A stretch of 64,000 bases of DNA. It comes from Rubrivivax sp. Its GTDB lineage: Bacteria > Pseudomonadota > Gammaproteobacteria > Burkholderiales > Burkholderiaceae_C. The DNA is taken from positions 1 through 64,000 of the forward strand of contig JAJTDE010000007.1 of assembly GCA_021298085.1 (NCBI GenBank), given 5' to 3'. A program made the position numbers and the translations under genes. The notes below the pieces were generated by a model. The model did no database searches and was not told where the DNA came from. It worked only from the letters and a program-made list of their open reading frames with translations. This document shows positions 50,414 through 58,064 of the stretch, one piece after another. The stretch's first letter is position 1. Each line of letters begins with the position of its first letter.

Positions 50414-51489
50414 TGCACGAACCTCCGCATGGCCAGGCCGCAGGCCGTGAGGTAGGTTGGCGCTTCGCGTCGTACACGCGCTTCACGCACGGCCGAGCCC
50501 AGCTTCATGTTGTCGAAGGGGTTGACGATCATCGAGGCGAAGCCCGTCAGTTCTGTCACACGCTCCTTCAGGCCCGGCAGCGTGGCCGTGCCGCCCGCCA
50601 GCATCACGTAGTGCACCTTGTGGTGCGGCGTGCTGGTGAAGAAATACTGCAGCGCGCGGCCGATTTCCTGGCTGAGGCTGTCGACAAACGGCGAGAGGAT
50701 GTTGTGCTCGTAGTCCTCGGGCAGGTCCATCGACACCTTCTTCTGCTCAGCTTCCTCGAAGGAAAATCCATACTGGCGAGAGATCAGTTGGGTCAGCTGA
50801 GAACCACCGAAGGCCTGGTCGCGGTCGTAGAGCATGTCCTCGTCGCGCAGCACCTTCAGGCTGGTGGTGTCAGCGCCGATCTCGAACAGCGCCACCAGCG
50901 CATCGCGCCCCTGGTTGGGCAACACGGAAACCACTCGGGTCATCGCCAGGCGCGAGGCGTGCGACTCAATGTCCAGCACCACCGGCTTCAACCCCGCCGC
51001 CTCGGCCAGAGCCTGGCGATCCTGAACCCGCTCCTTGCGCGACGCGGCAATCAGCACCTCGACATCGCCAGGCGAGGTGGGCGCTGGCCCGATGACGCAG
51101 AAATCCAGGCTGACTTCGTCCAGCGAAAACGGGATGTACTGGTTGGCTTCGGACTCGACCTGCATCTCCAGCTCTTCTTCCCGAAGGCCGGCCGGCAGCA
51201 TGATCTTCTTGGTGATGACCGCCGACTGCGGCATGGCCATGGCCACCTGCCGTGTCTTGCTGCCGCTCTTGCTCACCACGCGGCGCACGGTTTCAGCCAC
51301 TTCGTCAAACTTTTCGATCTGGCCGTCGGTGATCCAGCCCTTTTCGAAAGGCTCGGAGCCCATGCGCTCCAGCACGTAGCTGCCAGACGAGTCCTGCCCC
51401 AACTCGACCAGCTTGACGCTGGAGGAGCTGATGTCCAGCCCAATGACGGGCGGGCGTTGACGACCCATGAAACGGTCGAGAAAACTCAC
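50410..51489 (-). CDS. pilM: Cytoplasmic actin-like pilus assembly protein PilM
   Basis: 359 residues from the GTG at 51489. A TTG at 51516 would add nine residues but has no support. A GGGGGAG ribosome binding site precedes the GTG by about nine bases. Features are the actin-like GLDISSSSVKLVELG first phosphate loop, FEIGADTTSLKVL second loop, and YVMLAGGTATLPGL third loop. First gene of pilMNOPQ, divergent from mrcA, which is the standard arrangement. Confidence 0.94.
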   Translation of the reverse strand: MSFLDRFMGRQRPPVIGLDISSSSVKLVELGQDSSGSYVLERMGSEPFEKGWITDGQIEKFDEVAETVRRVVSKSGSKTRQVAMAMPQSAVITKKIMLPAGLREEELEMQVESEANQYIPFSLDEVSLDFCVIGPAPTSPGDVEVLIAASRKERVQDRQALAEAAGLKPVVLDIESHASRLAMTRVVSVLPNQGRDALVALFEIGADTTSLKVLRDEDMLYDRDQAFGGSQLTQLISRQYGFSFEEAEQKKVSMDLPEDYEHNILSPFVDSLSQEIGRALQYFFTSTPHHKVHYVMLAGGTATLPGLKERVTELTGFASMIVNPFDNMKLGSAVREARVRREAPTYLTACGLAMRRFVQ

Positions 51490-51815
51490 GGCAGACGGCT
51501 CCCCCACGAAGGACAACCCCGCAGGAATGTTAAGAAGTCACTTGAATGCTAGCAGCAAGGCCCTTGACTGCCCTGGGTTTTCCAGACTGTCAAGCACCAT
51601 TGCGGCGGCTTGAGAGAAGTTTCGGCTTCTTCTGGGCCGCAGACGCCGCAATCAACGCCGGAAATTGGCGCCAATTCGTAACAGCACGGCCGGCAACACA
51701 GGGCAAGACGGCGGCCAGCAGCTGAACAGTTGGACCGGTAGACGACCTTGGCCCGTATCGTCAGGTGCGATTTCTATAATCACTCCTGCTACCGGTATCC
51801 GGGTGGCAACGCGTC
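51490..51815. other. Divergent promoter region between pilM and mrcA
   Basis: 326 bases that must contain the promoters for the pil operon (leftward) and mrcA (rightward). A good sigma-70-like minus-10 (TATAAT at 51775-51780) faces mrcA. For pilM I see no strong consensus. The rest is unremarkable GC-rich sequence without an open gene. Confidence 0.5.
51775..51780 (+). promoter_or_regulatory. Minus-10 element for mrcA
   Basis: A perfect TATAAT 36 bases before the mrcA start codon, in GC-rich surroundings. No good minus-35 was found at 16-18 bases upstream, so this is a partial match. Confidence 0.45.
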
Positions 51816-54200
51816 ATGAGCGAACACGCCACCCCCACCCCAGCCACCACTCCCTCCAGCCGCCCGGCGAAGGCCGGCGTGCTGCATGTGGCCGGGAAGG
51901 TCCTTGCGGTGGTGGCGGGCCTGGTTCTGGCGGGTGTCGTGTCGGTGCTCATTGGCGTGTCGCTGGCCTTGGCCATTGCGTACCCGAACCTGCCGGACAC
52001 GGCCAGCCTCACCGACTACCGCCCGAAACTGCCGCTGCGTGTCTTTTCGGCTGACGGCGTCCTGATGGGCGAGTTCGGCGAAGAAAAACGCACCTTCATG
52101 CCCATCGGCCAGATTCCCAAGACCATGCGGGATGCGGTGCTGGCCATTGAAGACGCCAACTTCTATCGCCACAGCGGGGTCGACTACCGCGGGATGCTGC
52201 GCGCAGGGTTGGCGCAGTTCTCCGAAGCCAAGAGCCAAGGTGCGTCGACCATCACGATGCAGCTGGCCCGAAACTTCTACCTCTCTACCGAAAAGACTTT
52301 CACGCGGAAGATCTACGAGATCCTTCTGGCCTTCAAGATCGAGTCCCAGCTGACCAAGGACCAGATCCTCGAGGTCTACATGAACCAGATCTTCCTGGGT
52401 CGCCGAGCCTACGGCTTTGCGTCGGCCAGCGAGGTCTACTTCGGCAAGTCGCTCAAGGACATCAGCATCGCCGAGGCCGCGATGCTGGCCGGCCTGCCCA
52501 AGGCGCCTTCGGCCTACAACCCGATCGCCAACCCCCAGCGCGCCACCATTCGTCAGCGCTACATCGTTGAACGCATGCTGGACAACGGCTTCATCACGCA
52601 GCAGCAGCGGGACGACGCCCTGGCCCAAGAGCTGAAGTACAGCACCGCCAACGACTTTCAAGTGCGGGGCGAGTACCTCGCTGAGCTGGCGCGGCAGCTG
52701 GTCTTTGCGCAGTACGGCGAGGAGACCTACACCCGCGGTCTGCAGGTGCAATTGACGATCAACAGCGAAGACCAGAATGCCGCCTACCGGGCCTTGCGGC
52801 GGGGCCTGCTCGACTTCGAGCGGCGCCAGGTCTACCGCGGCCCGGAAGGCTCGATCACCTTGCCCGCCCAGGCAGCAGCCCTGGACGCCAAGGTGGCCGA
52901 GGCCCTGGCCGACTACCCCGACAACGACGAACTGCGCGCGGCGGTGGTCCTGGAAGCCTCGCCCAGCAAGGTGGTGGCCATGCTGGCGTCGGGCGAGAAG
53001 ATCACCATCACCGGCGCCGGCCTGCGACCGGTGGCCTCGGGCCTGTCGGAGAACGCGACCTCCAAGGTCCAGATCAGACGCGGTGCGGTGGTCCGTGCCA
53101 CGCGCAATGCCAAGGGCGAGTACACCCTGACCCAGGTGCCCGAAGTCGAAGGTGCCTTTGTCTCGATGGACCCGCGAACCGGTGCGATCCGCGCCCTGGT
53201 GGGGGGGTTTGACTTTGCCAAGAGCAAGTTCAATCACGTCACGCAGGCCTGGCGGCAACCGGGCTCCAGCTTCAAGCCCTTCATCTATTCGGCCGCCCTC
53301 GAAAAGGGCTTCACCAGCGCCACCATCGTCAACGACGCGCCACTCTTCTTCGACGCTGGCCAGACCGGCAGCCAGCCCTGGGAACCCAAGAACTACGACG
53401 GCACCTTTGCCGGGCCCATGAGCCTTCGCACGGCACTGGCCAAGTCCAAGAACATGGTGTCCATCCGTGTGCTGCAGAGCACCGGACCCGAGTTCGCGCA
53501 GTCGTGGATCGGGCGCTTCGGTTTTGACGTGGAGCGTCACCCACCGTTCCTGACCATGGCACTCGGTGCCGGCTCAGTGACGCCGCTGCAGATGGCATCG
53601 GGCTATTCGGTGTTTGCCAATGGCGGCCACTGGGTGGCCCCGATCCTCATCTCGCGCGTGCTGGACGACCGTGGCCAGGTGCTGATGCAGGCGCGCGCAC
53701 CTCAGCTCGACGAGCGCAACCGGGCTATCGACGCGCGCAATGCCTTTGTGATGGGCACACTGATGCAGGAGGTCACACGCAGTGGCACGGCTGCACGTGC
53801 GCAGGGGACGCTCAAGCGGCCTGACCTTTACGGCAAGACGGGCACCACCAACGACTCCATGGACGCCTGGTTTGCCGGCTACCAGCCTTCGCTGGTGGCG
53901 GTGGTGTGGATTGGCTATGACACACCCCGCAAGCTGGGCAGCAACGAGACCGGCGGCGGCTTGGCGCTGCCAGTGTGGGTCGAATACATGCAGCACGCCC
54001 TGAAACGGGCGCCGGTGGCCGAACCCGTGCCCCCGGAGGGCCTGATCGATCAGGGCCATGGGGAGTGGGTCTATGACGAATTCAGCGCTGGCAGGGGCAT
54101 CTCACAGGTCGGCATGGAAGATCCCGCCCAGGCTGTGCCGCCAACGCCCACCGTGGAAGAGCGCAGCAGCATCCTCGACCTGTTCAGAAGTCCCCGCTGA
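51816..54200 (+). CDS. mrcA: Penicillin-binding protein 1A (bifunctional)
   Basis: Peptidoglycan glycosyltransferase and transpeptidase. It has 794 residues. A cytoplasmic tail and one membrane helix (about 28-55) precede the GT51 domain (EDANFYRHSGVDYRGMLRA; STITMQLARNFYL). An OB-like insert follows, then the transpeptidase with SSFK (serine nucleophile), SKN and KTGT motifs. It is divergent from pilM and its 3' end overlaps cyaY by 17 bases. Confidence 0.96.
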   Translation: MSEHATPTPATTPSSRPAKAGVLHVAGKVLAVVAGLVLAGVVSVLIGVSLALAIAYPNLPDTASLTDYRPKLPLRVFSADGVLMGEFGEEKRTFMPIGQIPKTMRDAVLAIEDANFYRHSGVDYRGMLRAGLAQFSEAKSQGASTITMQLARNFYLSTEKTFTRKIYEILLAFKIESQLTKDQILEVYMNQIFLGRRAYGFASASEVYFGKSLKDISIAEAAMLAGLPKAPSAYNPIANPQRATIRQRYIVERMLDNGFITQQQRDDALAQELKYSTANDFQVRGEYLAELARQLVFAQYGEETYTRGLQVQLTINSEDQNAAYRALRRGLLDFERRQVYRGPEGSITLPAQAAALDAKVAEALADYPDNDELRAAVVLEASPSKVVAMLASGEKITITGAGLRPVASGLSENATSKVQIRRGAVVRATRNAKGEYTLTQVPEVEGAFVSMDPRTGAIRALVGGFDFAKSKFNHVTQAWRQPGSSFKPFIYSAALEKGFTSATIVNDAPLFFDAGQTGSQPWEPKNYDGTFAGPMSLRTALAKSKNMVSIRVLQSTGPEFAQSWIGRFGFDVERHPPFLTMALGAGSVTPLQMASGYSVFANGGHWVAPILISRVLDDRGQVLMQARAPQLDERNRAIDARNAFVMGTLMQEVTRSGTAARAQGTLKRPDLYGKTGTTNDSMDAWFAGYQPSLVAVVWIGYDTPRKLGSNETGGGLALPVWVEYMQHALKRAPVAEPVPPEGLIDQGHGEWVYDEFSAGRGISQVGMEDPAQAVPPTPTVEERSSILDLFRSPR

Positions 54201-54543
54201 AGCGCAGTGGCCGGCCCGCCTGGGCGCTGGCGTGGGTTGACAGCACATCGGCAAAGGCTTTTCCGTCGCGTGTGTCGCGCCAGCGTCCTGCGGCAAACCG
54301 GAAGTGAAACCCGCCGGCCTTGGCAGCCAGCCACAACTCGTGCAGGGGCGGCTGTGTGTTGATGACGATCTTGCTGCGGTCGGGAAAGCTGAGCTCCAGG
54401 AGGCCACCCGTGCGGTGCGTGTCAATGTCGATCACGTCGTCCTGCAGCCAACGGTCGGCATCGGCTTCAACACTGGCCAGGACGGCGGTCGTCAGCCGCT
54501 GGTACTCGGCGTCACTCAATGGGCTGGGAGCGGTGTCAGACAT
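54184..54543 (-). CDS. cyaY: Frataxin-like iron-sulfur protein CyaY
   Basis: Small acidic protein that regulates iron-sulfur cluster assembly. It has 119 residues with the frataxin pattern (acidic first helix, DVIDIDTHRTGGLLELSF, NTQPPLHELWLAAKAGGFHF). Convergent with mrcA and divergent from lptM, which is the usual arrangement in beta/gammaproteobacteria. Confidence 0.94.
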   Translation of the reverse strand: MSDTAPSPLSDAEYQRLTTAVLASVEADADRWLQDDVIDIDTHRTGGLLELSFPDRSKIVINTQPPLHELWLAAKAGGFHFRFAAGRWRDTRDGKAFADVLSTHASAQAGRPLRFSGDF

Positions 54544-54627
54544 GGTTCAAGGCGGTTGATCGCGCAGGCAGTAGAGATGGCTTGGCGGGTGGGCAGCCAC
54601 CAGCCGTCCGGGCTGGCTGCGCCGATA

Positions 54628-54891
54628 ATGCGGCCGATGCAAACCAGTGTAGCCACGCCAGCCCTGCCCCTTCGCGCGGCAGTGCTGTGGCTGGCACTGG
54701 CGCTGGCGACTGCGCTGGCCGGTTGCGGCCAGCGTGGGCCTCTGCGCTTGCCGGACGCAACGGCCCCGTCCGGCAAACCCAGCGCACCCGTCACGGCGCC
54801 TGCGGCCACACCGTCCGCTCCCAGCACGTCACCTGCCACCCGTGCAGGCCCCCTTGTTCCACCCAGCGCCGCCTCGGCGCCCCGACCATGA
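54628..54891 (+). CDS. lptM: Small LptM-like lipoprotein
   Basis: 87 residues. An N-terminal signal and lipobox (ALAGCGQRGPL) are followed by a Pro/Ala/Ser-rich tail. The C-G-Q-R/K-G-P-L motif immediately after the lipid-anchored cysteine is the LptM (YifL) hallmark. In E. coli it assists LptD maturation. The ATG at 54637 is an alternative start. The stop overlaps the lysA start (ATGA), so translation of lysA may be coupled to it. Confidence 0.85.
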   Translation: MRPMQTSVATPALPLRAAVLWLALALATALAGCGQRGPLRLPDATAPSGKPSAPVTAPAATPSAPSTSPATRAGPLVPPSAASAPRP

Positions 54892-56201
54892 CATCTCTGC
54901 CCGGCTCTCCCTGGCTGCAGCGCCAGGGCGCTCAGCTCGTGCTCGACGGGTGCTCGCTCGACGAGCTGGCCACCCGGTTTGGCACGCCACTGTTTGTCTA
55001 CTCGCAGCGCGCCATGGAAGACGCCGCACAGCGCTACCTGGGCGCCCTGAAAGGCCACCCTCACCTGCTGTGCTATGCGATGAAAGCCAATTCGACCCTG
55101 GCCGTGCTGCAGACATTCGCGCGCCTGGGCCTGGGTTTTGACATCGTGTCGGGCGGCGAGCTCCTGCGGGCGCTGGCCGCAGGTGCAAGCCCTGACCAGA
55201 TCGTCTTCTCCGGTGTCGGCAAGACGGCCCCTGAAATCTCGCTGGCGCTGGAGCACGGCGTGCGCTGCTTCAACGTCGAGAGCACGCCGGAACTCGAGCG
55301 GCTGGCCGCTCTGGCCCGCGCCGCCGGCCGCACCGCACGCATCAGCCTTCGCGTCAACCCAGACGTCGACGCCGGCACACACCCCTACATCTCGACTGGC
55401 CTGAAGAACAACAAGTTTGGCATCGCGCACCGCGAAGCCGTCGCTGCCTACCGCCGTGCCGCCGAACTGGAAGGCCTTCAGGTGGACGGCATCGATTGCC
55501 ACATCGGTTCGCAGATCACGCAGATCGAGCCCTACCTGGATGCACTTGATCGCCTGCTCGATCTGGTGGAGTCGGTCGAGCGGGCGGGCATCACGCTGCA
55601 CCACGTGGACATCGGCGGCGGCTTGGGCATCACCTACGACGACGAGACGCCACCGGATGCCAGCGAGCTGATCGGCCGCGTGCTGGACCGCCTGCGGGCC
55701 CGGGGCCACGGCCACCGTACCTTGCTGATGGAGCCCGGCCGTTCACTGGTGGGCAACGCCGGGGTGCTGCTGACGGAGGTTCAGTACCTGAAGCACGGCG
55801 AAGCCAAGAACTTCTGCATCGTCGACGCCGCCATGAATGACCTCCTCCGCCCGGCGATGTACCAGGCCTGGATGCGTGTCGAGGCCTGCACCGAATCACC
55901 CGGCGCCGAAGCACTCACCTGGGATGTCGTGGGGCCCGTGTGTGAATCGGGTGATTGGCTGGCGCGCGATCGGCAGCTGGCACTTCAGCCGGGCGCCCGG
56001 CTGGCCATCCTGTCGGCAGGCGCCTACGGCATGTCCATGGCCAGCAACTACAACAGCCGAGGTCGCGCCGCCGAGGTGATGGTCCGTGACGGCCACAGCT
56101 GGCTCGTGCGCGAGCGCGAGAACCCGGCTCATCTGTTTGCCGGCGAACGGCTGTTGGACACGGCCACGTTGGCAGACTCGCGCGGCCCGGCAGGGTACTG
56201 A
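54888..56201 (+). CDS. lysA: Diaminopimelate decarboxylase
   Basis: Last step of lysine synthesis, decarboxylating meso-diaminopimelate with PLP. It has 437 residues. The PLP lysine is K66 in CYAMKANSTLAVL. HIGSQI, the glycine-rich HHVDIGGGLG, EPGRSLVG and catalytic CESGDWL are all present. The last 73 bases overlap a convergent gene (DUF3047 lipoprotein). Confidence 0.97.
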   Translation: MTSLPGSPWLQRQGAQLVLDGCSLDELATRFGTPLFVYSQRAMEDAAQRYLGALKGHPHLLCYAMKANSTLAVLQTFARLGLGFDIVSGGELLRALAAGASPDQIVFSGVGKTAPEISLALEHGVRCFNVESTPELERLAALARAAGRTARISLRVNPDVDAGTHPYISTGLKNNKFGIAHREAVAAYRRAAELEGLQVDGIDCHIGSQITQIEPYLDALDRLLDLVESVERAGITLHHVDIGGGLGITYDDETPPDASELIGRVLDRLRARGHGHRTLLMEPGRSLVGNAGVLLTEVQYLKHGEAKNFCIVDAAMNDLLRPAMYQAWMRVEACTESPGAEALTWDVVGPVCESGDWLARDRQLALQPGARLAILSAGAYGMSMASNYNSRGRAAEVMVRDGHSWLVRERENPAHLFAGERLLDTATLADSRGPAGY

Positions 56202-57022
56202 AGGGCACTGCGTTCCAGCCTGACAGGGCCATACCAGGCCCGAACGGCCGAGCGCGTGTTGTCGGTGTCGGTCATCAGCGCCACGCCCAGCAAGGGCCCT
56301 GGATCTTCGCCGAAGGCCCGGCGGTAATCCTCGACGATGTTGCGGCGGTGGTCGCGCCACTGGCGCGTATGCGTGTTGCCCGATTCGATGACGATCTTGC
56401 GGATGCGGTCACTGCGTGGGTTGTGCACCACGCTCTCCAGCGGCGTCGAGGTGGCCCAGGCGTAGACCAAGGTGGCATACGGCGGCTCTTCCCCGGTGAG
56501 CGCCTTGGCCAAGTCAAACATCATGCGCGCCCGTGCCGGCAGCCGGCTCTTGTCGCCATCGAAGGCCAGCACGATGCTGGCCGGCGAATCGGTTTTGTCC
56601 ACGTCGCCCAGATCGGCGTCGGCCAGCACATCCTCCACCCACCAGGACCAGCTCAGGGTCGGCCACTCCTGAGCCTCGAGCGCCATGCGTTGTCGCAGCA
56701 TGCTGGCTGATCGATTTGATCGCGCTTCAACCGCCGCGCGGCCCTCCTTGGCGGTGAAGCGATAGGCCGTCGCCTGTTTGCCCGGGAGGACATAAGATGC
56801 CCAAGCATGCTGGGGCAGTGTGATCAAGGCTTGGCCCGGCGCAACGGCCAATGGGGTCACGGCGGTGCCCTGACCTGGCGCTTCATGGGCCGCCGTGCAG
56901 GCCGTGAGGATCGCCACCGCCAGGACCGCCAACAGCGCCACCCGCAAGCGAGAAGCACCGGACCAGCGCCAGCGTCGGCGTGTGTGCGGGGACACCACGG
57001 TAGACAAGCGGGCACCTGGCAT
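56129..57022 (-). CDS. DUF3047 lipoprotein
   Basis: 297 residues from the ATG at 57022, preceded by a GGGGGTG-type stretch. An in-frame start at 57061 would add 13 residues. After a basic segment and hydrophobic core there is a lipobox (LTAC). The DUF3047 pattern follows (LSWSWWVEDVL, ADLGDVDKTDSPASIVLAFDGDK with acidic clusters, and YAWATSTPLESVVHNPR). Function is unknown. Its 3' end overlaps lysA by 73 bases. Confidence 0.8.
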   Translation of the reverse strand: MPGARLSTVVSPHTRRRWRWSGASRLRVALLAVLAVAILTACTAAHEAPGQGTAVTPLAVAPGQALITLPQHAWASYVLPGKQATAYRFTAKEGRAAVEARSNRSASMLRQRMALEAQEWPTLSWSWWVEDVLADADLGDVDKTDSPASIVLAFDGDKSRLPARARMMFDLAKALTGEEPPYATLVYAWATSTPLESVVHNPRSDRIRKIVIESGNTHTRQWRDHRRNIVEDYRRAFGEDPGPLLGVALMTDTDNTRSAVRAWYGPVRLERSALQYPAGPRESANVAVSNSRSPANR

Positions 57023-57076
57023 GTTCACCCCCCAGCGCCACCAGCCGTCGCTTACGGCCACGTTGATCCAGAAACG

Positions 57077-57105
57077 CCAAAGCCCAGGCTGCGGCTGGGC
57101 TTTGG
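57077..57105. terminator. Strong hairpin terminator after tRNA-Phe
   Basis: A perfect 11-base inverted repeat (CCAAAGCCCAG / CTGGGCTTTGG) with a 7-base loop. It lies 12 bases after the tRNA-Phe 3' end when read on the minus strand. T-rich bases in both arms make it a good rho-independent terminator candidate. Confidence 0.8.
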
Positions 57106-57116
57106 TGTCACACGTT

Positions 57117-57192
57117 TGGTGGCCAAGGGCGGAATCGAACCACCGACACGCGGATTTTCAATCCGCTGCTCTACCAACTGAGCTACTTGGCC
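57117..57192 (-). tRNA. tRNA-Phe (GAA)
   Basis: A 76-base cloverleaf with the 3' CCA encoded. The anticodon loop is TTGAAAA, giving anticodon GAA (phenylalanine). The acceptor pairs GGCCAAG with CTTGGCC, the D arm carries AGCTCAGTTGGTAGAGC, and the T arm carries GGTTCGATTCC. Transcribed leftward into the terminator at 57077-57105. Confidence 0.97.
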
Positions 57193-57258
57193 ATCGAGCA
57201 AGAGATTGTAAAGCCAAATCGAGGTGCCGTTGCGCAACCCGGTTCGAAGGAGCCGACA

Positions 57259-57987
57259 TCATGTCCGCCGGTTGCGCGTCAGGTCGACGCCCAGCTGCTT
57301 CAGCTTGCGGTAGAGGTGGGTCCGCTCCAGGCCAGTCTTCTCGGCGACCCGGGTCATCGAGCCACCTTCCTTGGCCAGGTGAAACTCGAAGTAGCTCTTC
57401 TCGAAGGCGTCACGCGCTTCGCGCAGTGGGCGATCGAGGTCGAAGCTCTGTGACGCATGGGGAGAGGACGACTCGGCGGGTGCTGCTGCAGGACCCGGGT
57501 AGGGTTCTGGGTAGCCCACCAGGCCCTGCCCACCATAACCACCAGCCAGCGAAGTCGGCATCAAGAGCAGTGATGCGCCTCGGGCAGGGGCCGTGGCCGG
57601 GGGAGGAGACGCTTCTCGCGGGGCCGGCCTGACCAGCGCCTGCTCGACTGCTCGCAGGAGCTTCTGCAGCGTGATGGGCTTTTCCAGGAAGGCCGAAGCG
57701 CCGTGCTTGGTGGCCTCCACCGCCGTGTCGATCGTCCCATGACCGCTCATCATGATGACAGGCATCGTCAACATGCCCTGACCGGCCCATTCCTTGAGCA
57801 AGGTCACCCCGTCAACGTCCGGCATCCAGATGTCCAGCAGGACGAGGTCCGGCTTGAACAGCTCCCTGGCCGAACGGGCCTGCTGGGCGTTCTCCGCGAG
57901 CTCCACGGTGTGTCCTTCGTCCGTCAGGATTTCTGACAGCAGTGCGCGGATGCCGAGCTCGTCATCGACGACAAGAATGGTGGCCAT
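57259..57987 (-). CDS. ntrX: NtrX-like response regulator lacking an AAA+ domain
   Basis: 242 residues from the ATG at 57987. A receiver domain (D52 phosphoacceptor, K103 switch lysine, ILVVDDE start) is followed by a Pro/Ala/Gly-rich linker (about 120-185) and a Fis-type helix-turn-helix (194-234, GLERTHLYRKLKQLG). The sigma-54-contacting AAA+ domain of canonical NtrX is absent, so the protein more closely resembles RegA/ActR-type regulators. It sits 77 bases after the ntrY-like kinase gene, its likely partner. Such short REC-Fis regulators may be normal in this lineage. Confidence 0.83.
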   Translation of the reverse strand: MATILVVDDELGIRALLSEILTDEGHTVELAENAQQARSARELFKPDLVLLDIWMPDVDGVTLLKEWAGQGMLTMPVIMMSGHGTIDTAVEATKHGASAFLEKPITLQKLLRAVEQALVRPAPREASPPPATAPARGASLLLMPTSLAGGYGGQGLVGYPEPYPGPAAAPAESSSPHASQSFDLDRPLREARDAFEKSYFEFHLAKEGGSMTRVAEKTGLERTHLYRKLKQLGVDLTRNRRT

Positions 57988-58064
57988 GAAGAGTCTGGGG
58001 CTCGCTGGGGATGCACGAACGCGGCTGCTAAGCGCCGCTTCACGACGCCGCGCCGGACGCGCCA

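Noticed and set aside
51789..53540. 583-codon minus-strand frame opposite mrcA
   Set aside because: Antisense shadow. mrcA has complete penicillin-binding protein motifs on the plus strand.
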